From: Brachionus rotundiformis
Taxonomy: Eukaryota > Rotifera > Eurotatoria > Ploima > Brachionidae
Direction of reading: 5' to 3'
DNA length: 64,000 nt
Assembly: GCA_016802295.1 (NCBI GenBank)
Contig: JAESIW010000137.1
Coordinates: 2,161,318-2,225,317 of the forward strand
Position numbers and translations under genes: made by a program. Under the pieces are notes generated by a model. That model saw only the letters and a list, made by a program, of their open reading frames with translations. It was not told the origin of the DNA and made no database searches. Positions 31,651-43,765 of this stretch are shown here, piece by piece; the stretch's first letter is position 1; each line of letters starts with the position of its first letter.

Positions 31651-34600
31651 TAAATAGCCGATTCCATTCTTTTTGTTGTCAAGCGTCCAAAATGCAAAAT
31701 TATCGATCTGAAGTGAATTTTGTTTACCTATTTTGTTTGTGTAAGCTAATCTAATCTTTAAAAAAAACACCTTGTATCAAATTTAATTAAAAATTAATTT
31801 TTGTTCAAAATAATTAATGGTTTGATTTTGAGCTTAAGGCTAATTTAAAATTTAAGAATAAAAATGACTCTGTATAAAAGTCAATCAACAATTTTTATTG
31901 CGCCTCGGTAAATATACTTTGATAGTAATTTTTAAAAGTAATCAACTTATCAAACTTGATTGTACTTCAATTTACATTTCACCTATTGAAAAGAGCCCAT
32001 TATTTTTTTAATCAATTTCGACTCAATGAGATAAATTTCAACCGACCTTAAAATATATTATACATTTAAATGGTTTTATAATGTTGATCTTGAGCATAAA
32101 AAATTGATTTTTAATACTTGAAAAACGAAATTAGAATTGATTAATTAGGCAAAGAGCTAAATAAATTGTTAAAAATATTAAAAGAAAAAAATTCATGAGA
32201 ATGATGTAACATATGCTAAATTAATAAAATAAACTCTTAATGATGCTTTAAAGTGTCAGATAAAGAAGTCATTTGAAACAAATTCTTAAATTTCAATTTA
32301 TCAATATAAAATTAAAAAAAATCTATATTTAAACAAAATGAATTATTTTAAGAAACCGAGTACTAGATAAATCTTTTGTGCTACAGAGTCTGATATTAGT
32401 AAACCATACTTGATAAATTGAAAGCATAATTATGGCGATAAGAAGACCTAAAAACTCTTTAAAATGAATAAAACAATAAAGAATATTTATACAATAAAAT
32501 TATTTTTTGAAATGTTTTTCCATTAGATAATACAATTCAATTGTATACACAAAAACATAACCTAGTTGAGAGATAATTTCAAATATTGATTTGAATAGCG
32601 AGCTAATGGCAAAATTAAAATTTTGTTCTTATTTCTTATGATTTGTAAAATTTGAGCTTTATATGACAAAAAATACAAACAAGTTTAGGCTATCCTATGG
32701 CTAGTCCGAGAACAAAAACTTTATCCTCAAGCAGTTTAGGTAGTAATTTAATAATAAGAATAAATTGTTTTTTTCGTATCGATTTACAAGTCTAATTAAG
32801 CCAGCATCTTGAGCCCATTATTATATAAAAGTCGATACCATCTGAATTTCTTGATATCAATAAATCAATTTTGTTTTAGGTCAGAATTACAATTAATACT
32901 TGCCATTTTTGATACAGAATTAAAAATGGCAACACATATAAATTCTAATAAAACAGCTAATGGCCTAATTAAGACGAATAAGTCAAGCAAACCAAAGAGC
33001 TATTATCACTTATAATTTCAATAGTGAGGCATTTTTAGCTACTTAGAAAAAATTTATTTAAATATTCCAGAAATTTTATCTATCACTGTAAAAATGTTGA
33101 TAGATATCAAACAATCTCTATTTGAATTATATCTAGCTACGTGCAATTTTAATTAAATATATTTACTAAACCTCTTGAATCAAATCTTATCAATCATTAA
33201 TTGTTAGAGTTCATTTTTGGATTACAGGAAAATAGTTAACGCTAGCTAAATTTTAAGCTCAGTTTCTTCCTGTGGAATACCATTCAATTGATATATTGTT
33301 TTTATCTTATTTGTAAGATCGATTTTCCTCATTTAATTAGGTAAATATCAGACACGATTGCTAATAAGCATATTTATTTTGAAACCATGTTTTTTCCAAT
33401 GAACATCTTAAGACACATTTGGATAAAAAAGCAACCAACAATTTAAATTGATTACAAAATTATTCTCTCTATTTTTTTAATTAATCTAATTCACTCTGAC
33501 TGAAATTATTATTTTATATTGAATCTCATACTTCTTTGTTTCTGTTTAATTTCAATCAATATTTTTCTCTTTATAAAAATTGATCTACAAATGCGAAAAA
33601 ATTGACCAAATTTATATTTAAAAAAAAGAAGCTAACTAATCGAATTATTTAGCACATGCCATATTTTAATATTATCTTTTTGTTTGTTAAAAAACAAAAG
33701 ATTTTTTATTTAATTTTGAAAGTTTATTAAAATACAGTGTCTTTTTTACATTTTCTAATAAAAAAACATGCAAACAAATTCTCATGGGTATTCTATGTAG
33801 CTTGGATAAATGACAATTTTTTGACAAAGAAAATAATCTACGCTCATTAGTAATAATTTTTTTCCTATAAAGATATATATCATTCGCTTAGTTAACTTAA
33901 TTGAGAAATATTTAGATGAAAAATTAAATCTTGAAAAATTCTTAAAAATGTCTTAAAAATTGGACACTAAATTTTAAATTAATTATATGCTGTCACCTTT
34001 GGCAAAGAGGCTAAAATGATGCAACAAATTCTTTATTCGCCTGATTTACTAAAATCAAGTGATTAGCAAATTATTTCTTTGCAACAAATTAATTCATAAT
34101 TTTGTACAAAAGCAAATCCCCTAAGAAAGCATTCGAAGAATAAACGGAATTAAAAGAAAAAGTAATTATAAAATTAATTAAAATAAATATGTTTGCAAAA
34201 TTTAAGCTCATCTATGGGACGAATATTTATTATTGGCTTAATTGCGCAATCAGCCAGCTTAACTTGGCTAGTTTAAGAAAATTTTCTTGCTTGATTTTTT
34301 TTTGGCTTCAATTTGTTTTAATGAAATTCTCAGACTCGATGCAAATTAGATAAACAAATAGAAATAAATAATTTTTAAAGATAAATCTATCAGTTTTAAA
34401 TACTTTGCCATTCAAACTATTTCTATAGTTTTGATATACGTTTTTTACTTATTTCTAAAAGTTGTTCATTAAATTTGACACTAATGATGATGAACAAAAT
34501 GACGATGATCTAATAATTTGATAATAATTGATTTAAAAAAGGAAGCTTCCTTTTCTTTAAGAAAACTATATTTACAAATTTAAACATATATATTATTAGA

Positions 34601-36702
34601 ATATGAACAGACAGTATTGTAATACGATTCCAAACTAATAAGCCTAAATCTAAACAATTAAATATTTTCTTTCAAATACTATAAACAAAATATTTTTAGA
34701 CAACCGACGGTCATTTGAATTGATTTTTTTTAGTTTCTCTAGGTAGAAATGTAAAAATAATTCTAAGATCCCTTAAAAATTAAGATTTCGATCTTTGACC
34801 AATTAGTTCTAATGAATTTTGAATAAACAACTCATACTGATTATTAACTATTTTAATTGATTTGAATGGAATTTTATGTCAAATAAAAGCACAACACAGA
34901 CGCCAAATCTCGCGGAAGACAAATAAGAATATTTGTATCGGGTTTAGATTGACTATTATTTCACGTATTTAGGACTCAGAAACCTATTGAGTGAGCAAAT
35001 ATTATTATTGTGTTAAAAATTTAAGACTAGGACTATTTTTTTTTAATATTTTATCTATGCGAAAAGAATTTAAATAAAAATTTGGAAAAAAAAATCCAAA
35101 TTAAATTGTGAGTTTGGCAAATTGGTATTAAACTTTAGACTAAAAACTAAAATTGTTAATTAAATTTTGTTTTTCAAAATATATTCAAATATATTCAAAT
35201 AGTTATTAATTTCACATGTCACTTTTAATTATGAGAAATAAAAAATGCAAATAAAGATAAAAAAGTAAAAAAAAAATAAAGACTTTGCCATTGTTGATAA
35301 TACTGGCAAGTGGTTGAGTGGTAAGATATGATAAATATTGGCATGAAAATATCTTATCTTGAATCGGGGCACGATTTTCTTAAATTATTGATTAAAAATT
35401 CCAGATATCAATACAAATAGATACGATATTTATAAATGATGTTTCTTTCGTAATTTAGAGGCTTCAAAATAAAACCTCACAACCAAACTGTTTGTTATTT
35501 TTAGGCGCTATTGAGAAAAAAATTCAAAGAAACAAAAATACTCTTAGTTTTAATTAACTTTAATATTTTCCTCAAAATATATATCATCTTTAATAAAGAA
35601 GATTAAAAGGCGAATTTCTGCTGAAGGAAATTTATCTTAAAATAGTCTGACTAAATCACTTGTTAAAATAAATTTTCATCTCTGTTAAATGAAATTTTAT
35701 TAGCCGAGCATAAATGATCAAAATCTGATAATTCACCAAAAGTATGAATAAAGTTTGATTTATTAAAAGATAAATTCTGTAAATAGCGTCAAGTCAAGTA
35801 TACTTTTCAAATGAGATAAAAATAAGATAAACTTTCTTTTCTAAGAGCTTTAAGTTATCTTTGGTCGTGACCAAATAAACAAAGATGTGAAGATAGCGAG
35901 TTTTGTTTTTTCCTTTTTTCATTTATTCATTTAAAATTCTTATAATAATATACAAAAACAATTAACAGAAAAAGCTCTTTAAAGCATCGATAAAAACCAA
36001 CTATTTTGGATTTTTATCACTTGAATTATTTTTGTTTTGTTCCTCTATCAACAAAATTCATTACCAAATAGAAAACATCTTAAAATTTTAATTCATTTCT
36101 TTAAATGTTTAGTAAACATTAATTTATAAAAATTTTTTTAAAATAAAATCATACTGAAATTTTTTCCATTTAATTACTGTTTGAAATAGTAAAACAATTA
36201 TTGATATTGACATACTTAACGTAAAAGCATAATTTTAATAATTATAATCAAATTTTGATTTCTGAATAGTAATTATTTTATTAATTTAATACTCAATATT
36301 AAACATATATTGATTAGTATGTATAGTTTATTAAAATTAAAGTATTTTAAAGCATCATTAAATTTGAAATTAGCTGCTATTATTTTACCAATATTCTTTG
36401 GACACCTTAAAATTGTTATAAAAATTAATAAATTATTTTTAAATTTGATTCAAACAAAAGGTTTAGGGATAAATGATTTTTCAAAATTAGGTAAGAGTGT
36501 TTTTTGTTTATTTATAGTGAATTAATTTATAAATTTTAAAAATTTTGTTAACAAGAAAAATCGGGTTCTAACTTGAAATATAAAGTGACTCTTTTTTCAA
36601 GTAATTATTTTTCTTATTTAGTTTTTGTAATTTAAAATATTAAGATTATTGAAGTTGTACTAAGAAACAAAATATTTAGATTCTTTTTTTTTCATTCCAA
36701 AA
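31651..36702. other. Five-kilobase region without a recognised gene
   Basis: AT-rich throughout. Weak candidates only. Near 32880 an acceptor-like TTTTAG precedes an ATG frame of 29 codons (32926-33015). Near 36319 an ATG frame of 68 codons ends in a possible donor GTAAGA. Near 35301-35375 a sequence resembles the tRNA A box (TGGTTGAGTGG) without a convincing clover-leaf. None is strong enough to call. The region separates the divergent CUB gene from the next minus-strand gene and may contain long-range regulatory DNA. Confidence 0.45.
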
Positions 36703-37917
36703 TTATTTTACATATCGAGTTTTTTCGGTATAAAATTCACTCAATTTGTTGGCCAATATTTTCTCGAAGTTGGTCACTTTACCAAAATTGCTCATTGTGG
36801 TCAAGGTATTTGGTATATCACTTATTATATTCTGAATTATTTTGACTTCATTGTTTTTAATTCGTTGATATCTTTCGTTAGGATATTCTTTTTTTACATG
36901 AAGAGCCGAATGATTGCCAAAAATATTCTTGAATTCACAATTGGGATCTTGGCAATAACTTGTATTATTAGAATAGGTTTCATCAATGAAAGTATTATTT
37001 TTGTTGCCACAGTTATTCTTGAACTCATTTTTTTCCAAACTTTGTTCAAATTCTGCCGAAGAAGACATGTTAATGTTATTTGCGCTATCGGCATTTGTTT
37101 TCGTGTTAATTTCCTCTATAGAACGTTTGGTTCTATAGCTATTCTCAACCAAATGAATATGCTCTATTGGTTTATAAATGTTATTCATACGGTATTTCCT
37201 TGATTTTCGTAAAGCATGGTTGAAGCTATTATGAGTATAAATTTTGTTCCCACCGGAGGTAATATCTGGAAGACTTGATTTAACCTGAGGTGCTGGTTCA
37301 GTGTTTCTCTTAGGTCTGCTTTGAAAGCTTTGAGATTGAGCACGATTATCTGTGGTTTTTTTGCGTCTGTAATGGGAAAATTTCTTGATACCAGGAAAAT
37401 CTTCATTTTCATCAATCAAAAATGTGTTATTTCTGACCAAAATTTGCTCCTGCTTTTCTATTTGAACTGGTTCGCTGATTTCCTGTTTAAGATCATTGGT
37501 GGTCTCTTTTTTTGGAAGCAAAAATGTCTCATTGGTTTCCTCTTTTTTACTTTTCAAAGATATTGGAGGTGTTTTGGTCAAGCGAGAATCATAAACATTA
37601 TCCTTTTTATTTGTGTTGGATACATTTGAAGATTGAAGCTTGGTGCGTAACCAATGCATTTGAGCAATAACTTCTGCGTCTTTAATGGGTTCATAAAACC
37701 TTACATTTTTTTTTATAAGATATTTTCTCTGATTTAGTAACTTTGCCAAATTGGTATCACTACCTGATGATGAACGAGAAGAAGTAGAAAAGTCTGGATG
37801 TAAGTCTTCAAAAAGATCCTTTTTGAACGGATTTAGAGCAACAATAGTTGTGCTGTAATTAAAATTTGCCGGTTTTTCCGGCGAGCTAATTTTACTTCCA
37901 TGAATATTTGCAATCAT
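36703..37917 (-). CDS. Disordered protein with PP1-docking-like motif (404 aa)
   Basis: ATG at 37917 to TAA in one exon. The protein is polar and Ser/Asn/Lys-rich, apparently disordered over most of its length. Two patches look ordered: about residues 62-92 (Lys-rich, then NVRFYEPIKDAEVIAQMHWL) and the C-terminal about 45 residues (ending LANKLSEFYTEKTRYV). KNVRF fits the RVxF phosphatase-1 docking consensus. No known domain is recognised. Its base composition is distinctly less A/T than flanking DNA, supporting a real gene. Function is unknown. Confidence 0.75.
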   Translation of the reverse strand: MIANIHGSKISSPEKPANFNYSTTIVALNPFKKDLFEDLHPDFSTSSRSSSGSDTNLAKLLNQRKYLIKKNVRFYEPIKDAEVIAQMHWLRTKLQSSNVSNTNKKDNVYDSRLTKTPPISLKSKKEETNETFLLPKKETTNDLKQEISEPVQIEKQEQILVRNNTFLIDENEDFPGIKKFSHYRRKKTTDNRAQSQSFQSRPKRNTEPAPQVKSSLPDITSGGNKIYTHNSFNHALRKSRKYRMNNIYKPIEHIHLVENSYRTKRSIEEINTKTNADSANNINMSSSAEFEQSLEKNEFKNNCGNKNNTFIDETYSNNTSYCQDPNCEFKNIFGNHSALHVKKEYPNERYQRIKNNEVKIIQNIISDIPNTLTTMSNFGKVTNFEKILANKLSEFYTEKTRYVK

Positions 37918-38131
37918 TTGTTCATTATATCATAAAGAACTCTTAAGTTTTTACTTTGTTTAAAATCAATTCAGATAAAGCACCAAAAGTTTAGAAAATG
38001 TTTGGTTGTTTAAAAATTCTTGTGAGAAAATATTTTTAATAATTGCTTAACAACGTTTTACTTGAAAGTAAAATTTAAAAGTCTCTAATTGAAATATGTT
38101 TAAGCAGCTCTTGGTTTATTTAAATTCAGGA

Positions 38132-38356
38132 TTAGTTTTTAAAGGTTGATTTAATAGCTTTAAGTAAACCCAGTTTGAATTGACAATCTTGCTGTTTTTG
38201 TTTGTCAACGGCAATAATAAACTTGGGAATTTGGAAAATAAGCAATCGAGGAAAAATTTTTATTTAACTTCTTACAGGTAACATTTCCCCGAAAACTTTT
38301 GATTTAAAAGCGTCAATTGCTGTTTTTTTGCCAGCCTGGAAGCCCTGAAGATATCT
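38132..38356 (-). CDS. Two terminal exons of an unrecognised gene (5' end not found)
   Basis: On the minus strand, exon 38356-38276 (27 codons) is bounded by an acceptor (T-tract, AATAAG) and a donor GTAAGA. It joins after a 54-bp intron to 38221-38132 (30 codons with TAA). The product reads YLQGFQAGKKTAIDAFKSKV, then FGEMLP and FIIAVDKQKQQD, ending STFKN. Base composition is clearly coding-like and phases agree (both 0). There is no in-frame ATG, so at least one upstream exon is missing; I could not locate it in 38360-39200. It lies only 215 bp upstream of the next minus-strand gene. Family unknown. Confidence 0.45.
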
Positions 38357-39213
38357 CTTATTGATAAAAAAATATATTTTTAGATATTACTATTTAAAAA
38401 AATAGTGCCTATTTTCTAATTGTATCATTCAAACTACAAATAAAGTTTATAATAAAGTAAAGTTTTTTCGATTCTGGAGTTTATTTTTATTTTAAGACAA
38501 CTTAAAATTACATTCTAAAATTTTATATTATTAAAAACACTTGCCAAATTAATTTTTTATAAATTTTCGTTAAATATTGAAAAATTAAAATTAATTTTTA
38601 ATATCTAAAAATGGTATAAAAAATTTATTTAAATAAAGATCATCGTATTTGGGTCAAATATTATCAAAATAAAAAATAAAAATATCAAAGCTATTTATCT
38701 TTGTAAAATTACTGATTTGTTCAAAAAATCGAAAAATTTTAATCCATCGTTGACACAAATGATTTTTTTTTTATATCTAAAGTCGTTTTGATAATTTACT
38801 GTCACAAAATAGAAATGATTAAAACTAGTTATTAATAATTATTTGAATTGATTGTGTTTAAATTGAAAAAACATTGCTAATCAAATATTTGAATTTAGTT
38901 TTAAATTCTAGCCCTAATCAAGATAATTGAAATCTTTAATCTTCAGGAAATACAACTTTAATTGAGAAACACCTTTATTAAAATTGGGATTTAAAGTCTA
39001 AATTAAATACCAAAGAAATTAGCTTTTTGTTCATTGACATTACTGGGAAAAAAAATGAACAAAACATATTTATAACAGCGGAGATTGATATAATTTTTGA
39101 AAATTTTTAAGAATCTAAAGAATATACTTAAATTAATATTGCTTAATTATAATAATAAAAACCTGAGAAGTCTGATAAGGAATTGAAGATTCAAAAAAGG
39201 AGTTAGATAAAAA
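38357..39213. other. Intergenic, upstream of glycosyltransferase array
   Basis: AT-rich DNA with no clear gene. It should hold the missing first exon or exons of the small minus-strand gene. No repeat found except that its right edge runs into the duplicated promoter segment beginning at 39214. Confidence 0.45.
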
Positions 39214-39299
39214 ATTTTATCAAAATAAAGTAACAATATTATTAGTAATATATTTGAAAAACGTTTTCAAATGGTAATGAGATAAAAAAGAGTTATTAT
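39214..39299 (+). repeat. Duplicated 5' flank of glycosyltransferase copy 1 (pairs with 48271-48356)
   Basis: This 86-bp segment is nearly identical to 48271-48356, directly upstream of copy 3, with only single-base differences and small indels in A runs. The match continues into the coding sequence, so the duplication unit included the probable promoter. Confidence 0.85.
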
Positions 39300-40343
39300 A
39301 TGTTTAATTGGTTATCAATTATGAGTTTAAAGCAAAAAATTCTAGTTAGTTTGATATTATTTCTGGCATTTACATCATATTTTACTTATAAATTAACTGT
39401 AAACACAACTTTTTTTAGCAAAAATGGTCATTTTTCCCACTCTCCTAAACCTAACTCGACCATTTATTTACCTCAAAAGCCAAATATCTTTTGCTTATTG
39501 TTAACATCCAAAAAAAATTTCCAAACCAAAGCAAAATTATTGTACGATGTTTGGGCAAATAAATGTGATAGTTTTAAATTTTTGTCATTGATGCCCGATG
39601 AATTGTCAATCAACAGCACAGATACATTTTTATTAGATAAGAAATATAAAGAAAATTGGCTTCAGCCTACAGGACTTTTAGTAGACACTTATGGAAAATT
39701 GACAGACAAAATGTACCTATCAATAAAACATGTTTTTAATAGCTATCCTTTACACGATTGGTATCTAAAAGCCGATGACGATACGTTTATTTTCATAGAT
39801 AATCTCCGAAAATTTCTTAGCGATAAGAACTCATCAGAACCAATAACATATGGATATGATTTTAAAGTGATTGTCGAAAAAGGATATCATTCTGGAGGTG
39901 GAGGTTATGTGTTAAGTAAAGAAGCGTTCAGCAGAATTGGATCAAAATTAAATGAAAAATACGATTTTTGTCCCAATTCTGGCATTGAAGATGTTGATGT
40001 TGCCAAATGCTTGAGAATGCTTGGTGTCGATCCTAAACCTTCTATTGACAATAATGGCAGAGAAAGGTTTCATCCATTGTCGTTAAGTGATCATTTTACA
40101 GGAAATTTTCCAGATTGGATTCACCAATATTCTGCAAATCCTTTAAAAAAAGTAAATATTTTTAGAAAAAATAATTAATGTTCTTATTTTAATTGTAAGG
40201 ATTTTGATTGTTGCAGTGACACAACAATTTCATTCCATTATATGTCAAAAGATGATATGATTAGAGCAAAGTATAGCCTCGAACAAACTGATCTATCAAA
40301 TTTTACATTTAAATCTTTTTTTAAGATTTTTAATAAAAATTAA
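39300..40343 (+). CDS. C1GALT1-like beta-1,3-galactosyltransferase (GT31), copy 1
   Basis: Two exons, 39300-40151 and 40200-40343, joined in phase 0 across a 48-bp intron; 331 aa. It is a type II Golgi protein with a short N-terminal tail, then a TM segment (KILVSLILFLAFTSYF) and stem. The catalytic domain has DVWANKCD, the metal-binding DDD in WYLKADDDTF, HSGGGGYVLSKEA, EDVDVAKCL, and a final exon with CCSDTTISFHYM as in T-synthase. C1GALT1 family enzymes add galactose to GalNAc-Ser/Thr to make core 1 O-glycans; the exact acceptor here is inferred. Reading through the intron gives a short, wrong C-terminus. It is nearly identical to copies 2 and 3 across the catalytic domain. Confidence 0.88.
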
Positions 40344-42646
40344 AAATTATCGTAAAATCTTAATATTTTGTTATTCAAACTAAATTAAATAGTAAATTCC
40401 ATTATTTAAGTTTAAAATAAAATCTTTTTCCTTGATCAAATGTTTTTAGATTAGATACACTTAAGGTTTATTCATGCAACGACTCAAACAGATATTTTCA
40501 ATTTCTCAACAAGATTGTTACAGCTTTTAGACTGAAAATGGACCTGTGTGCCTCCAAGATCAAGGATTTTTAATTTAAGTAAATACGATCAGAGTAACAT
40601 TGCCTTTAAATTCTATTGTTTGCGACAGTAAGCGAAGTGAGATCATTATACTAATGCTAGCAAATGTAAACAAAGAAATCACCCAAAAATAAAGGATTCA
40701 GAACCATATTATCATCTCTTGCATTGGTTTATCCAATTTCGATTACGAGAAGTTTAATGCTGCCATTCAAGTTCTGGGAGTGATAAGATAAAAATCGGCG
40801 CCGAAATAAAATTAGCGAGAAAATCCTGTGAATTAATTCTACACACTCAAGTATAACCAGCAAACATTCAATTCCTGATGAGCACACAAATTGAAAAACA
40901 CACAGCTAATGAGTGTTGTTATGTTAAAAGAAAAATATCAAATCTTCCATTTTAGATAATATTTACAAAAACAAGAATGGTTATTCATGTTTACAAAATA
41001 TTTTTCATAATAATTATACAATTTAGGCTCAAATCTTTTAAATTTTTCAATTTTTTTTCCAGTTTTGTCATAACTGTAGTAACAGTTGGTGCAGATCTAA
41101 ATTTGTCAAGATTAATTAAAAAGAATCTGGTAAGATCTCGTTAACAATCTAAAAATTTTAGTATGCTTGCAAAATCGCGATTTAATGACTATTTAAATGA
41201 CTCAATAGGGCTATGGGTACAAGCATGGCCAGGGAGCGAACAAAAAATTTTAAGATATTTTTCTTTTAATTAAACAACACATATTAGATGAGTGTTTTTC
41301 AAGTTGTGTCCTTATGAGGAATAGAATGTGTCTTGGTCATACTTGAGTGTGTGGTGGTTAGGGACACCAAAAACAAAATAGGATTCGTTGGTAAATAAAA
41401 AGAACAAAAGCAATTTAATTAGAAATAGGCTCATAATTGGTGTATCTAGAAAGTTGCGACATCTTGAAGTTGATGATAAGTTCCAAAAATCATTTTTATT
41501 CAAAGGGTTTATATTTAGATATTAGAATTAATCTGTAATTTAATTTAAATAATTTAAAAAAATTTCTTCTCCCCATTGACAAGATCGATCTTTAAATTTA
41601 AATCATATTGGTATCTTTCGTAAAGTTATTTGTAACGTAAACTTTGAATTTTTTTCAAAAATATTTGTAAACTAGCATTCAAATTTAAACTTAAAAATGA
41701 AATTCAAATATTAAATTCCAAATACATTCTTTATTTTTGAGATAAAAAACTTTACAAAAAAACTTTTAAATTTTAAAATTTAAAAATCAATCTAATCAAA
41801 AATTTGAGAAAATATTTTTATAAAATTATTCATTTTTCAAATTTACATAAAATATAAAACTTGTTACATTTAAACTTATAATATTAAATTTAAAGACACA
41901 CAATTTTTTTCTAAAATAAATGAGGTTACTTCTTTTATGATAATTTATTAATAAATGGGACACTTCTAGCCCAACAACTAATAACCAAACTTAACAAAAA
42001 TAATTGTAAAGAAAATAATAATTAAGGAAAAAAATATTAATTCTTTAATGATACATTCATTTTTTAGAAAAGGTTGCAAAATAAATCTATTAAGAAAAAG
42101 TTTTTTAAATAGACAAAGAAGGTGAGGCTGTAACCTTAGTAAATACTTTAGCTGAAATTATAGGCCAGATAGTTAGAATTCGGTCTGCTCGTAATTAGAT
42201 TTACAAATGCATTATGATAACATAATTCTATAAGGAATTGCTACAATTAGAGGAGCATTTAGATTATGATGAGCCTCAAGATATTTAAATTTAATTTTAC
42301 TAGCCAAAATTTAAAAATTATAATTAAATTTAATAAATATTAAAATTAAAATAAAAACAAAATTACTAGATATCTAATTTATAAATTTAAAATAGAAATA
42401 AAAAAAGAACACAAATTACTCAAGCGATCTAATCACTCAATACTGACTTTTTTAAAAAAAATAATTGAAAAAAATTAATGAAGCATCAATTTGATAGATA
42501 TTTTTGTAAAATTTTTAAATATTAAAGAGTTGATTATTAAAGCTAGGACAACGGATTGTTTGGATAGAAAGAATGATATAAACAGAAAAATGATAATAAA
42601 ATGAGAAATAAAGAAAGGATATAATATATTAAATTAGTTATTAATC
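40344..42646. other. Spacer between glycosyltransferase copies 1 and 2
   Basis: AT-rich, with one inverted-repeat element (40841-41352). Before it, 40440-40800 is less AT-rich and has broken coding-like stretches. Near 42115-42290 two short protein-like frames (DKEGEAVTLVNTLAEIIGQ; LLQLEEHLDYDEPQDI) end in stops. These may be decayed transposon or gene fragments. No intact gene seen. Confidence 0.45.
40841..41352. mobile_element. Inverted-repeat element with CACACTCAAGTAT ends
   Basis: Arms of about 105 bp, 40841-40945 and about 41250-41352, are imperfect inverted repeats. They begin with ACACACTCAAGTAT and share TTGAAAAACAC and AAAAGAAAAATATC. A third, single arm lies at 46641-46733. No transposase frame is present between the arms and I see no clear target duplication, so the exact ends are uncertain. 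It is probably an old non-autonomous DNA transposon. Confidence 0.6.
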
Positions 42647-43765
42647 ATGATTTTAAAGCAAAAAATTCTAGTTAGTTTGATATTATTTCTGGCATTTACA
42701 TCATATTTTAATTATAAATATTTAGTGAATACATCTTTTCCTAGCCAAATTGGTAATTTTTCACAATCATCTAAAGCTAACTCTTTTGTTCAAACAAATA
42801 ATTCAACTATTCTGGTAAAATCTTCGATTCAAACTAGCAAAAAAGGTCATTTTTCCCACTCTCCTAAACCTAACTCGACCATTTATTTACCTCAAAAGCC
42901 AAATATCTTTTGCTTATTGTTAACATCCAAAAAAAATTTCCAAACCAAAGCAAAATTATTGTACGATGTCTGGGCAAATAAATGTGATAGTTTTAAATTT
43001 TTATCATTGATGCCCGATGAATTGTCAATCAACAGCACAGATACATTTTTATTAGATAAGAAATATAAAGAAAATTGGCTTCAGCCTACAGGACTTTTAG
43101 TAGATACTTATGGAAAATTGACAGACAAAATGTACCTATCAATAAAACATGTTTTTAATAGCTATCCTTTACACGATTGGTATCTAAAAGCTGATGACGA
43201 TACATTTATTTTCATAGATAATCTCCGAAAATTTCTAAGCGATAAGAACTCAACAGAACCAATAACATATGGATATGATTTTAAAGTGATTGTCGAAAAA
43301 GGATATCATTCTGGAGGTGGAGGTTATGTGTTAAGTAAAGAAGCGTTCAGCAGAATTGGATCAAAATTAAATGAAAAATACGATTTTTGTCCCAATTCTG
43401 GCATTGAAGATGTTGATGTTGCCAAATGCTTGAGAATGCTTGGTGTCGATCCTAAACCTTCTATTGACAATAATGGTAGAGAAAGGTTTCATCCATTGTC
43501 GTTAAGTGATCATTTTACTGGAAATATTCCAGATTGGATTCATCGACGTGCTGTAAATCCGCTAAAAAAAGTAAATATTTTTAGAAAAAAATAATTCAAT
43601 TTCTTTTATTTTAATTCGAAGGATTTTGATTGTTGCAGTGACACAACTATTTCATTCCACTATATGTCTCCAAATGACATGACTAAAGCAAAACTAATAC
43701 TTGAACAAAGTGATCTATCAAATTTTACATTTAAATCTTTTATTCAAGTTTTTAATTCCTTCTAA
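42647..43765 (+). CDS. C1GALT1-like beta-1,3-galactosyltransferase (GT31), copy 2
   Basis: Exons 42647-43570 and 43622-43765 in phase 0; 355 aa. Catalytic motifs are as in copy 1 (WYLKADDDTF, HSGGGGYVLSKEA, EDVDVAKCL, CCSDTTISFHYM). The start lies at the position equivalent to the second Met of copies 1 and 3. The upstream DNA (TTAAATTAGTTATTAATC) is a decayed form of their first codons, so this copy begins seven residues later. Its stem is longer. It has a copy-3-like segment (SQIGNFS), then about 20 extra residues with NNST, then a copy-1-like segment (GHFSHSPKPNSTIYLPQKPN). This mosaic points to unequal recombination or gene conversion. The C-terminus differs in the last exon (MSPNDMTKAKLILEQ). 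Confidence 0.88.

Noticed and set aside
32809..33015. Frame ending in MATHINSNKTANG-like 29-codon ATG stretch after an acceptor-like site
   Set aside because: No donor, no partner exon, no recognisable family; could be chance.
35301..35380. tRNA-like sequence (TGGTTGAGTGG resembles an A box)
   Set aside because: I could not pair an acceptor stem or anticodon arm and the B-box-like part is poor; at most a decayed tRNA-derived repeat.
36319..36525. 68-codon plus-strand frame with a possible donor at its end
   Set aside because: Lys/Leu/Ile-rich random composition and no downstream exon found; overlaps no conserved context.
41312..41503. Minus-strand frame with a signal-peptide-like segment
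   Set aside because: Opens with TTG and its C-terminal half is translated transposon arm sequence.
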